Source: Corinectria fuckeliana
Taxonomy: Eukaryota; Ascomycota; Sordariomycetes; Hypocreales; Nectriaceae
NCBI GenBank assembly: GCA_019137255.1
Contig: WPDH01000582.1
Span: 1 to 23,283 of the forward strand
Length of the DNA stretch: 23,283 nucleotides
Reading direction: 5' to 3'
Part shown: positions 7,800 to 17,218 of the stretch, in pieces
Numbering within the stretch: the stretch's first letter is position 1
How the letters are laid out: each line of letters begins with the position of its first letter
Translations under genes and position numbers: made by a program
Notes under the pieces: generated by a model
What the model was told of the DNA's origin: nothing
The model's input: the letters and a program-made list of their open reading frames with translations, nothing else
The model's database searches: none

Positions 7800-9088
7800 A
7801 CAGAGGGGGCTGGCCTGTCTTTATATTAAGGCGTCCAACCTAGCTTCTGAACAAACCGGAGATGACATCTAGGGTCTTGTGGGATCCAGGGGTTTCTCCG
7901 ATCAAACGTCTTCTGGCAAAGTCTAAAACGGTTCATAGGAACCAAATGGAAACCAGAATCCTGTTAAGATTAATTGATACCTCTTGCGGCATCCTGGTGG
8001 CTATGGTGTAAGGATGGCGATGGTGGTAGCCCAGGTAGTCTGATGCACATGAAGGCATGCAAGTACGAGTATCCATCGGTGCAGCCTATAGTATTTGCGG
8101 AAGCGTCCTGCCGTCTTGCTCTTGTATTTTCGGAGTCCCAGTATCGAAGAAAGCGAGGATAGGACCATCTCAGACAAGCAGAGTTCTATGGGGACGTGGA
8201 TGGCTGAGCCTTCGATCCAGTTTCATGCTGTCGTTGGAGAGCACACTCTGACGCGCTCAATCGAGTGAGATTCCTCGGAAAGCTTGATGATTCGGAGATG
8301 CAATCGTCGATACTTAGACACGGTTTATAGTGAGGTTGTCCCGAGTTTCTCGGAAGGAAACTTACCGAGTCCACACTCGATATGAACAGCTTGGGTATCC
8401 TAGCGGGACACACGCCGTGCTTGTGCACCCACTGGAGACGGCTCGGTCACGTATTCATCAAACGAAACGTCGAACAACAACGAGTAGGAGTTGCTGGCGG
8501 TGTTTTCTGATTGATGGTTAGAGGTAGTCCACCACGGCCATTCCCCATACATACATACCAACTAGAGCCTAGCCTAATTAGACCTCGCAGTCAGAATCGG
8601 AGAAGAACTTGATCGCCCGGGCCAACTACAATTGCCGCGAAACACCTTGATACGTAGCTCTGAAGCACCGTCATCTCCAGGGTAGCGGATGCGGGACACG
8701 AACCATGGCACCTAAAACCCAATTGAAGATACAGTAAGCGACATCGGCGGTAGCTCAATGCTCAGGATGTCACTTGAAGTGTGAGATTGGCTGAGACAAA
8801 AGCGGGAAGCCCTGGAACATGGTAAACCGGCAGCTAGCACTGCTTACCCAATGAGTGGGCAGTTGAATGAAGCATTCTGGGCGAGCTAAGGTACGTGACG
8901 TCATGGACCCTTTTGCATCCTGCCAAGGCCAAGGCCAAGTTCAGCTCCAAGTCTCCAACAGCTCTTCTTGGAAGTAGACTAATAGGCCTACGCGGCCGGA
9001 ATTCGCGTCTACCTGTTAGATTCTTCATCTTCTCTCATCTACCTGTGTTATTCCGGCTCTATTCTCTCGATACCCCCAGTCGACCAAG
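7800..9088. other. Gene-poor interval, including MCU promoter
   Basis: About 1.3 kb lies without a supportable gene. The open frames are short, overlap on both strands and lack recognisable motifs. I found no tRNA, 5S rRNA or repeat. The last 100-150 bp before 9089 is pyrimidine-rich (TTCTTCATCTTCTCTCATCT near 9023), typical of a fungal core promoter or leader. Confidence 0.4.
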
Positions 9089-10566
9089 ATGAGCCATGTA
9101 TTTTGTCGTGCGACGATCCGAGCATCCTGCGCAGTGCGCGCAAGGCCGTTAGCCTTCAGCCTAAACCATGGTTCGGTGTTGAGAACCGTGCCGGCGACTT
9201 CGGTTCTTGGGCGCTCCTTTTCGACATCTCACACCCGGAAGCACGAGCAGCTAGACAAGGAGGCCGACGACCAGGTCGAGCAGGCCCGCAAAAGAAAAGA
9301 CAAGCTAGTCACGTCTGGAAAGAGTGCTCAGAGCTTGGAGAATGACCGGCCGTGGCACAGAGAGAGCAGCCATGCGCAGCCAAAGTCAACGTCGCCCGAC
9401 CCTACAGGAGGGGACTCGACGAAAGGTAAAACAAACACCCAATATGGGTCTGCGATTGATCCCTCGCTGACTCGGTGACCGTTGCAGGCAGACTCTTGAC
9501 GACCCCGACCAGGCTGCTCAAGCTCATCTTGCCGATGCCATTTCACCCCAAACAAGAACACATCAACGAGCCGATCGAAGGAGAAGCGGAAGAAAAAGCA
9601 ACGGATGAGACAGTTGAGCCATTGGCGATCCTCGTTCACCCACAGCAGCCGTTGTCCTATCTTGAGAGGTTGATACAAGCCGAGATCCCCCCTCTGCGAT
9701 ACAAGGGCCGAGAGAAGCTCCCAGACATTGTGTTCCGCGCCGAAGCCGACCAGGAAGAATCCCACCAGAAGAAGGGGCGGGATGACAGCAACGTTGCCTC
9801 GTACTCTGGTCTTGGCCATGAGGGTCCCGACAGGAAAGAAGCCCCTTGGGTACGCTGGAGCGGCAGCACCGAGGTGGGCGACTTTATCCGGGACGCAGCT
9901 CGCGGGAGGGAGTTTGCCATCGATATCGAGGGTCACGGGAAGGAGTTGCGAGTCGCGGTACCCAGCTTCCAGGACCGTACCTACTACATGCGGATGCAAT
10001 TGAGGCGCATGTCGCGCGAGATCGACGGGATGGTCAAGATCAAGAACGAATGCGACAAGATCGCCAACAAAGGGGCCCACCGACTCGCCCAAGGTGGCTT
10101 CGCAGCTCTCGCTGGATGGTGGGGAATCGTCTACTACATCACATTCCAGACGGAGATGGGCTGGGACTTGGTAGAGCCAGTGACGTACCTCGCGGGATTG
10201 ACCACCATCATGGCCGGCTACCTCTGGTTCCTCTTCATCAGCCGCGACCTAAGCTACAAGGCGGCCTTGAAGGTGACTGTGTCGAAACGTCAGCAGGCCT
10301 TGTACCAGGAGCGCAGCTTTGACGCGGCCAAGTGGGAGCACCGGGTGCACGAGGCGAATGCACTGCGGAGGGAAATCAGGATGGTGGCGACGGAGTACGA
10401 TGCGGACTGGGACGAGACTAGGGACCTGGGAGAAGAGGTGAAGCAGGTCTTGGAGGACGAGAAGAAGAAGAACGGCAACGGCAGTAAGAGGACCGAGGAG
10501 GAGAGCGACGATGACGGCGACGACGAGGGGCCGAAAGAATCGTCAGCATCACGAGCTGGTAAATGA
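9089..10566 (+). CDS. MCU: Mitochondrial calcium uniporter (MCU), two exons
   Basis: This is the pore subunit of the inner-membrane calcium channel that carries Ca2+ into the matrix. Exons 9089-9425 and 9488-10566 (62-nt intron with a CTGAC branch site) give 471 residues. Residues 1-50 are Arg/Ser-rich without acidic residues, as in a mitochondrial presequence, with a likely cleavage region near RSFSTSHTRK. A matrix domain follows, then coiled-coil segment MRMQLRRMSREIDGMVKIK. Transmembrane helix 1 (about 315-332, GGFAALAGWWGIVYYITF) leads to the selectivity filter W338-D-L-V-E-P343 and helix 2 (about 344-363, VTYLAGLTTIMAGYLWFLFI). The usual ISRDLSYKAALKVTVSKRQ segment and a C-terminal helix ending in a charged tail follow. 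The metazoan filter is WDIMEP; the essential Asp and Glu are kept here. No EMRE or MICU gene is in the window. Confidence 0.95.
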
Positions 10567-11102
10567 GTGGTCGGGCGGAGGAGCCGAGTCGTGGGCTTGC
10601 CATTCAGGCCGTTTAGGACATCGGCGTGTCCGTCGTGGGACGACTCTAGTAGACGGAGAGAAAGTCGGACACAAGAAGTCGTGTGATTACGGCGGTGGTG
10701 TACCCTTCTGCAAGCAGGTTTCCTTACAGCGCATAGCTCGGATGGGAGCTGTAAATATTATCAGCTAAACTCGGACCAAATATTTCGGCATCGTTGAGTC
10801 AACGTCTCCTGTTTATTAGCGGGAAAGCAACCTGAGGGTATGGGGTGGTGGCTTGGGTGGCGGCTTGGGTGATGTCTTGGATGACATACAAGTTGATGCA
10901 TCGGTGGTATTCGCACGGCTTTCCACCGCAGCGCTACCGTGGAACCGCACAGTAAAAATACGGTGCGAATACTGCCCCTCACTGGCTCATCCCATCCACA
11001 CCCTTTTCACACTTTCATCCCACCTCACCCCACCCGCCTCAACACAACCACCACGCGCAATAGACGCCGTCTCTCACTCCACCACCAGCCCGACGTCCAA
11101 CC
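10567..11102. promoter_or_regulatory. 3' flank of MCU and promoter/leader of the siderophore acyltransferase
   Basis: No gene is supported here. TTATCAG at 10758-10764 (CTGATAA on the minus strand) fits the HGATAR core recognised by GATA factors. These include the iron regulator SreA, which represses siderophore genes, although a single core is weak evidence. GGCTTGGGTG occurs twice near 10849-10870. The tract 11000-11100 is C/A-rich and probably leader sequence. Confidence 0.35.
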
Positions 11103-11243
11103 ATGGCGCAGACGTTTGTCACGATCGCCTCCCGCGAGGTCAGCACATGCCCGCAAGCGGCAGTCTTCCAGAACTGTTCTCGGCGCCTTCCAGAAGCCTG
11201 TTCCCCTCATCGGCCCTCATATCACCCCGTGGGAGCTGTTTAA
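11103..11243 (+). other. uORF or alternative first exon before the siderophore acyltransferase
   Basis: An ATG in the strong context CAACCATGGCG opens a 46-codon frame ending TAA at 11241-11243, 65 bases before the chosen main start. It could be an upstream ORF reducing translation. Alternatively its first 12 codons (MAQTFVTIASRE) could be a real first exon spliced from a GTCAGC donor at 11139 to an acceptor ending CCAG at 11193, which would join the main frame in phase. Confidence 0.35.
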
Positions 11244-11307
11244 AAGCTGGAGCTCAATCCCCCACACCCCTCACCCGGCCGGCACCGCAAGCGAACTCGG
11301 ATCTGCC

Positions 11308-12993
11308 ATGGCGCCCCAAGTCATTCACCTGCCCGACGGCCAGACCTTTACCGTCACGCCCGTCTTTGCTGGCCTCGGCTTCAAGAGCCACGAGCTCAAC
11401 ACCCACCCCAACGCCTTCCCTATCGGCTGGACCGTCGTCCTCAACACCGAGGCCGCCTCGGCCGACAGCGCCAACGACGACGGGGACGATGATCGGGACA
11501 CCGACACGGAGCGGCACGGCACCGAGAACGGCGGGCACGGCGTCGCGCTCGACGGGAACGCCGCCGCCACCGCCCACGTCAAGCGGCACTTCCACTCGTT
11601 CGCGAAGCCGACGCTGCAGGGCGACAACCTCTTCATCTCGTCCATCGCGAACCCCTCGAGCACCGAGTTCAAGCCCGCCACTAGCCCCACCCGCCAGATG
11701 GCCATGATGCTGTGGATCACCCTCTACTGGTACTTCCACCAGGCCGAGCCCGATCCGCAGGTCCCCGCCGCCGCCGCAAAGGCCACCCCGCTCGGGGCCA
11801 AGCCGCGCGGCGAGTGGAAGATCAACATCAAGCGCGACGGCGTCCTGCGGGGCCGCAACCTGATACCCAAGCTGGAGCGCATGGGGCTCATTGCCTCGGC
11901 CGACACCGCCGTGGGCACGAGCGTCGACGACGACGGCGAGGGCTGGGCGCGCATGTTTGTGACTCGCCGCATGTTCTGGCAGCTTCCGGGGCGGTTGTTC
12001 CTCTTCTCCCTGCAGCCGAACAGAGGGACGGGCTCGGTGCCCGGATCTCCTACCAGCAGCCGCCCCGGGTCCCCGATTCGCGGCGAGGCACCCCAGAGTC
12101 CGTTCCGGCTGTCGTACAGCCACTCTCCGCGCTCCTCGTTTGGACGCCTGGAAAACGACCTCCCCGGGGGGCCAACGCCGACCTCCATGGGGACCGTCCC
12201 CATCTTCCCCGTCGGCCCCTTTTTCTCGAGCTCCCATCTCCCGACCTACTATCCGCCCGCACCGCTGCAGTACATCTTCACCAACAACATTCGTCATCCC
12301 CGTCGCCCCAAGCCCCCGAGGATGGGCGAAGTCTTCTACACTCGCTTTGTTCCCAGCGTTGGCCAATACCTGTCGTTCCGAGTTGCATCAGCTTCTCCAA
12401 AACCAGTGCCATACTATGGCCCAGTTGGGCTCAATCCCCCAAACCATCCTCACCTTGCTTCGCTCAGCGACGCTTCCCTCCTTGATCTGTGGATGGCGAA
12501 GCCCCGAGTGAGTGAGTTCTGGAACGACTATGGCCCGGAGTTCCTCACCAACTCCTTGAACCAGCCGCATTCGTTCCCAGTCATTGGACAATGGGACGGT
12601 GTGCCCTTTGGGTACTTTGAAGTCTACTGGGTGAAGGAAGATACCCTGGGCTCTCACCTCGGTAGCGAAGCTGGGGAATGGGACAGGGGACTTCATGTAC
12701 TGATTGGGGAAGAATGGGCCAGAGGCCGAGTCCCGATTTGGTTGTCCGGTCTGGTTCATTGGTGCCTGACATCGGATTACCGGACCATGAACATCTGCCT
12801 GGAGCCAAGGGTGGACAATGCCAGGTGAGCAAGCCCTGGTGTGGACTTACCGCGTATATGCTGACCAAGTCCCAGATTCCTGCAACGTCTGGAGTTTTGC
12901 GGTTTCTGCCGAGAGAAGCAGATCTCTTTCCCCCACAAGCAGTCATGGTATGTGCGTATGCGCCGGGAGCAGTGGGAAGGGCCTGCGCTATGA
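11308..12993 (+). CDS. N5-hydroxyornithine acyltransferase of siderophore biosynthesis (SidF/SidL type)
   Basis: These enzymes transfer an acyl group (anhydromevalonyl for SidF, acetyl for SidL) to N5-hydroxyornithine when hydroxamate siderophores are made. Exons 11308-12824 and 12876-12993 (51-nt intron, CTGAC branch) give 544 residues. The N-terminus has HLPDGQTFTVTPVF. The C-terminal GNAT/IucB-like domain (from about residue 427) has GQWDGVPFGYFEVYWVKEDT, DRGLHVLIGEEWARGR, NICLEPRVDNARFLQ across the intron, and FPHKQSWYVRMRRE. Inserts are an acidic segment (about 49-80) and a Ser-Pro-rich linker (about 240-285). No NRPS or ornithine oxygenase lies nearby, which favours the unclustered SidL type, but the substrate cannot be decided here. 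The start is uncertain: the frame is open back to 10939. An ATG at 11103 with an ideal CAACCATGG context could join in frame through a possible intron 11139-11193, giving 594 residues. Confidence 0.88.
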
Positions 12994-13511
12994 GGGGTGT
13001 GTTTCCTCTGGGATGAGTGATATGATTGCTTGGAATGATTGGATGTTCAACGTTGTGTGTGCTTTAGTTTGTTTGGACAGGGGTGATGCTCGATTCCTGA
13101 CGATTCTCATGGCCGCTTTCATATGGATCGACCTTCTCCCACCTAGCTTAACGCCGGCGGTCACGGCGAAGCGGACGATGTCGAGGATGGATGATTGGGC
13201 TGGTGGTATCAAGGTGATTGGCCAACGAGCTCTTCGTTTATGGAGGCCTCTTCGTTTATGTAGGCTCCTGACCGCGAGACGCGCATGATGCCGTGTCTGG
13301 ATGGCACACGTGTCCAACCCCGCCAGCAACAACTGACAAAACCGGCAGAGCATGCATGGATATGCTACCTTGCGCACCTGGTACTGAGCATTAATACAAA
13401 CCCCCTTCGTCCCCGCAGAGCCTACACTTTTGATGTACTCCCCGCAAATTCCTTCACCCTCTTGATTGCACAAGAAACCTCCATCGACAACAAACTCACG
13501 CACATCTCATA
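12994..13511. other. Intergenic: 3' flank of acyltransferase, promoter of small gene
   Basis: There is no recognisable coding sequence. The right half becomes C/A-rich (CCTCCATCGACAACAAACTCACGC near 13480), which looks like a leader for the ATG at 13512. Confidence 0.4.
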
Positions 13512-13774
13512 ATGGCGAACAGTAATACTAGTAAGTGAGGATCCCAGCGCATCCGGCATTCGAGCCTCGGACGGGGATCTGACGTCACTGTCCAGGACGC
13601 GTTCGGAAAGTCAAGCAAGGCAAGCGATATGAGCATAACCATATGTCAACTTATCTGGAGGGTCTGATCTTCGATTTCGGGGTAAGGTCAAGAAGGAGAA
13701 AGATGGCATGGCAGAAAAGAAGGGATGAGATACGAGTCAAGGAAGAGAAAGAGCGGATGGAAGAAAAGAAGTGA
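13512..13774 (+). CDS. Small basic protein of unknown function, spliced; alternative 3' exons possible
   Basis: A six-codon exon (13512-13530, MANSNT plus one base) ends at a perfect GTAAGT donor. The 65-nt intron has a CTGAC branch and a TCCAG acceptor at 13595. The second exon runs RRVRKVKQGKRYEHNHMSTY and LEGLIFDFG, then a Lys/Arg/Glu-rich tail to TGA at 13772-13774, giving 65 residues. Just after DFG there is a good GTAAGG donor (13682) in phase 0. Splicing it to ATATACAG (13881) would give about 97 residues ending at 14070. Splicing to TTTTAG (13981) would give another in-phase C-terminus (VDNHSFVGGEFGKNVVFKYE). The tail of the 65-residue form lies in a 49-bp imperfect repeat. No homology is recognised. 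The leader and first intron are the best evidence that this is a gene. Confidence 0.4.
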
Positions 13775-13790
13775 TGAGGTACGAGTCAAG
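13713..13790. repeat. 49-bp-period direct repeat
   Basis: AGAAAAGAAGGGATGAGATA at 13713 is repeated as AGAAAAGAAGTGATGAGGTA at 13762, and the match continues through CGAGTCAAG, 29 bases with two mismatches. The tract is purine-rich on the plus strand. It covers the end of the 65-residue frame, where the second copy supplies the stop. Confidence 0.6.
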
Positions 13791-14184
13791 AGATGCCCTG
13801 GCGAAGACATTCACCAACTTGCTATTTCAGCTGGCAGGAGATAAGAAGTAACTGACTTGATGTACTTTCATTCATATACAGTCCTTGACGTTCAAAGAGG
13901 GACCAGACTTTTGCCTGATACCTCTCTTCGTCATGCAATGGGCTCGACCTCATGTTGCCAGAAGTGCGCCGCCTGTTTTAGGTCGACAACCATTCCTTTG
14001 TTGGTGGAGAATTCGGGAAGAATGTGGTCTTCAAATACGAAAAGCCAAGCATTCAGGGACCTTGTACTAGCTCAATACCACCCTCCCTTGGAAGCCCAAG
14101 CCTCTCTCATCGTGCTTGTGACTGGAATATTATGTCCTAGTCATTGTTCCTACCCTCCTCGTCCACGACTGTGAATATCCCATC

Positions 14185-14643
14185 TCAACATCTCATCCAC
14201 GACTCCGCCATGCCGGAACACTGCACGCACCATAGGTTCTCAACCTCGAGCATCTCCACGACCCCCCCACGATCGTCGTAGACAAACGCAGGGACATACA
14301 GCAGAAGCTCGCACTCCTCGCAGAAGACTGGAAACATGGCGGCCTTGGTGGCGTGGCAGTCGACGCACCACCCGGGGCCCAGGTGCAGCGTGCGCGTCTT
14401 GCACTGCTCGCAAGTGTCGAGGAAGGTGTCCGGGGCCGCGGGAGCAGCGGGGGCCGAGGGGGCCTTGTCGTCGGCGCTGTCCTGGCCGGTGGGATACTTG
14501 CCCTTGAAGCAAAGGATGCATTTGTCCCTCGTCCCTCTGAAGGTCTTGCCGCAGCCGGTGCATTCCTTGGTGGCGGGGAGGTCGGCGTTGACCGAGGGGA
14601 GGAGGCCGCGCTGGACGCACTGCTTGATGTAGGGTTCGCTCAT
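14185..14643 (-). CDS. Cys-rich protein with three four-Cys zinc sites
   Basis: This 152-residue single-exon protein has six CxxC pairs: C28/C31 with C42/C45, C78/C81 with C93/C96, and C108/C111 with C139/C142. Their spacing suggests three zinc-ribbon-like sites. The first two are separated by an Ala/Pro-rich linker (about 59-72). No signal peptide or membrane segment is visible, so a soluble intracellular zinc protein is likely. I do not recognise a named family, and no function can be given. The start at 14643 is the first ATG of the open frame and gives a compact N-terminus (MSEPYIKQCVQRG). The gene is convergent with the small gene at 13512. Confidence 0.75.
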   Translation of the reverse strand: MSEPYIKQCVQRGLLPSVNADLPATKECTGCGKTFRGTRDKCILCFKGKYPTGQDSADDKAPSAPAAPAAPDTFLDTCEQCKTRTLHLGPGWCVDCHATKAAMFPVFCEECELLLYVPAFVYDDRGGVVEMLEVENLWCVQCSGMAESWMRC

Positions 14644-15139
14644 CCTGCTTGGATGGAAAGTTCTGACTTCTTGAATTTTGATCTCTGGCTTTGGACGAGT
14701 GGGTTGAGGCGTTGGATGGAGCTATTGGAGAGAGCATTAGTTGAAATGGCGTTGACCGAGAGAGCAACGTCGGCTGTAACTGGGCTGGTTCAGTGGTCAA
14801 TTGCGCATTGAGGACAACACAAGGTGAAGCTGTGAAGTCTTGACGTTATATTTGCAACGCGGAATCCGTGAGAACTGGAACAAAACATTGCCCTTACCTG
14901 GAAGACAAAGAGACGACAGATCTGGCACGACTTGTTCGCTGAGGATGCAGCAGTGTTCATTCGCGAACAGCGCAACCTTTGTTCATGACTGAAACATGCT
15001 GGATGTCGACATACAGCGTTTCCTTCCTCGTTCGCTCTCGCTTCCTGCTCAGTGCATAGTTGGGTAGGTAGGAGGTACCCAAGGCTGTCGCCACCTGCGA
15101 CTCCGGAGCCCATGAGGCAGTAGGTTAGTTGAAGGAGCG
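14644..15139. other. Intergenic interval between two divergent small genes
   Basis: There is no credible coding sequence. It presumably holds the promoter of the Cys-rich gene (minus) and of the two-exon gene starting at 15140 (plus). An in-frame TGA at about 15113-15115 precedes the latter start. Confidence 0.4.
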
Positions 15140-15661
15140 ATGACTATGGAAAGTGCCATGCATGACCTGTGCCTGCTCCTTCTTGCGCTTGATGAAGGAA
15201 GCCTACTACATCTACTCTCTGCCATGGCTCCGAAAATTCTCCTTTTAGTCCAACGCAAGTTCGCTAGAGAGATTCCATGGCAGCTTTGGTCCGACGCCAT
15301 CTTCGACTACATGGAGATGGCGTCTGCACGGATCCCACCGCCCGATGCATGGATGCAAAGGCGGATTCAGTCTCCGCGCGTTCCTCGAGGTGACTTCGGG
15401 CGACTTGAGGAGAAGGCTTGGTTTTCTGTTGTCGTATGTCTCATAAGCTTGCTGAAGACGGATATCCTGGCACGATTGACGAAAAGGAGTACGGCACAGA
15501 GACTCGCATCTTAGCCCTGTATGCCTTTGGCTTCGGAGACAAGACTCACATTCTTCCCAGAACACGTCCACTTTCTGCCACTAGATCTGCCAGAACGCCC
15601 CCTTTTAGCCTTTCGCGAATTCACACTCCCTTTCGTTGAACAAGAGTCCGAGGTTATATGA
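15140..15661 (+). CDS. Hypothetical two-exon protein, 146 residues
   Basis: Exon 1 (15140-15433) encodes 98 residues, with a Leu-rich start (MHDLCLLLLALDEGSLLHLL) and then RKFAREIPWQLWSDAIFDYM. A GTATGT donor at 15434 and an ATCTTAG acceptor at 15514 define an 81-nt intron that is exactly phase 0. Exon 2 (15515-15661) continues with TRLTFFPEHVHFLPLDLPER and LLAFREFTLPFVEQESEVI, then TGA. The protein-like second exon, in phase with a good intron, is the argument that this is a real gene and not a chance frame. I recognise no domain. The N-terminal hydrophobic stretch contains acidic residues and is not a clear signal peptide. The gene ends 44 bp from the stop of the convergent MDR gene. Confidence 0.45.
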
Positions 15662-15704
15662 ACAGTTTTGTTTATTTCCATCTTCAAAGGAAGACTCTAC
15701 TTGA

Positions 15705-17218
15705 TTACTCTCCTAGCTCGACCAGGAGCTTCCCCCCACTGATCTCGCCTTTTCGCATCCGGTCCAGCCCTTTGTTCACGTTGTGTAGCCCATCCTCGAC
15801 GTCGATGATCCTCGGCGGCACGATGGCACGAGTAGCCAGCAGCCTCTCTAGCCAGCTGGACAAGGCCTCGCCGATTTCGGGTACTTCGTGGTACAGCTTG
15901 ACGGGAATGGTGTGGAAGATGATGCCCGCGGGCTGATCGGCCTTGGGCAGCCCGCTCAGGCCGACCAGATGCGCCGGGATGGTCGGGTCGGTGGGCGGCG
16001 TGCTGGGCGGCGAGTTGACCTGGGCGGCGCGCTTGCTGGCTTCCTCGGGACCGAGGGCGCGGAGGAGCAGCTCGGCCGTGTCGCGGCCCCGCGTGTCGAT
16101 GCCGAAGCGCAGCTTGCCCCTGGTGTTGGCGCGGAGGATGGCCACGGCGCGCTCGGGGTCGTGGCTGTCGACGAGCAGGTCGGGCCGGAGGATGGGGTTC
16201 TCCGAGATGCGCAGCCCGTGCTTGGCGTTGTCGACGACCAGAGCCACCTTGAGCCCGACGAGGCGCGCCAGCTGCACTGCGATGCCCGCCGACGTCGACG
16301 ACCCGCCCCAGATGGCCACCCAGTCGCCCGGCTTGGCGCCCTCGCTGGGCAGGATGCCCTGCAGGCACTCTCCCCGGATGTCCGGGGGCAGCGCCGCCTC
16401 CGGGACGCTCCGGACGAGGTCGAGGATGTTGGGCCCGGCGTGGGCCCGGGTGAAGTCGACGCCGAGGCAGATGCCTAGCGCCAACGACGCCGCGACAAAG
16501 GCGACGCCGAGCGTGGCTCCCTCGCTGACGGTGATCTCCTTGGGGATCCTCACGACGTTGAAGTCGGACGCCACTACATACTGCTGGTATGTGGCTTTTC
16601 GAAGGTCTCGGTAGTCGGTGGAAATGACGATAACCCGTTGGACTGTTAGCCTCGGGAAAAACAGAATGCTTTCGCGCAGTGCAGTCGACTGACCTTGTCG
16701 TGGACCTTGATTCTCGAAGGCCCATTCGCAGCCCGCACTACGGTTCCTGCAGCTTCGCGCCCGGAGATGTAGGGAAGCTCTGGGATGCCAAATCCGTAGT
16801 CACTGACCAGGAGCCTGATCAGCAAGGTTCTGAGATAGTTGCTCAACACGCACGCAACTCACGGAGATTTCCAGTCAATCGGGTTCAGCCCAATGGTGCT
16901 ACTCCGAACCAACAACTCGTGGCTGTGTCTCGTCTCGGGCAGCGCATAGCCACTGGTCAGCTCATACTGCTGTCTTACACCGTGTAAGAGGAGCACGGTC
17001 TGGGTATCCGGCAGTTGCACGGCGTGACTGGGTTCGGTCGATTGAGTAGTAGATGCGTCGAGACTAGATTCGAGCGCCTGGATTGATGACAACGGGGCGG
17101 AACGGGGGACGGCGTCGGGTTGAGTTGCTGCTGCTGGTTGGATGGAATCGGCGTCTGGTATATGAACACGGCTGGTCGACTCGGCCGCAAGGGCAACGAA
17201 GGAACCGTCAAGGCTCAT
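15705..17218 (-). CDS. Medium-chain dehydrogenase/reductase, zinc-independent enoyl-reductase/quinone-oxidoreductase type
   Basis: This is an MDR-family NAD(P)H-dependent oxidoreductase. Exon 1 is 17218-16863, exon 2 is 16802 to about 16690, and exon 3 is about 16642 to 15705, giving about 468 residues. After an unusual 70-residue Ser/Ala/Thr-rich N-terminal extension comes a GroES-like domain (HELLVRSSTIGLNPIDWKSP, LPYISGREAAGTVVRA). The cofactor domain has GDWVAIWGGSSTSAGIAVQL (GGSSTSAG about 269-276) and a C-terminus rich in substrate-domain motifs (HTIPVKLYHEVPEIGEALSS, GEISGGKLLVELGE). The catalytic-zinc motif GHE is replaced by GRE, and zinc-binding Cys residues are lacking, as in ToxD-like enoyl reductases. 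Intron 1 (60 nt) is clean. Intron 2 is doubtful: the strong GTCAGT donor (16693) breaks the frame with the CTAACAG acceptor, whereas a weaker donor three codon-bases later (16689) keeps it. The substrate is unknown. Confidence 0.85.

Noticed and set aside
8680..8705. tRNA T-arm-like GCGGGACACGAACC
   Set aside because: No matching acceptor, D or anticodon arms could be folded around it on either strand.
10843..10880. Short direct repeats of GGCTTGGGTG
   Set aside because: Only two imperfect copies of a low-complexity G/T-rich word, with no further structure.
11254..12366. 370-residue open frame antisense to the siderophore acyltransferase
   Set aside because: Long Gly/Arg/Val-rich frames are expected opposite GC-rich coding sequence with strong third-position bias. 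No domain is visible.
15888..16614. Two plus-strand frames of about 200 residues across the MDR gene
   Set aside because: Both are mirror frames of the third MDR exon, which carries a complete cofactor domain on the minus strand.
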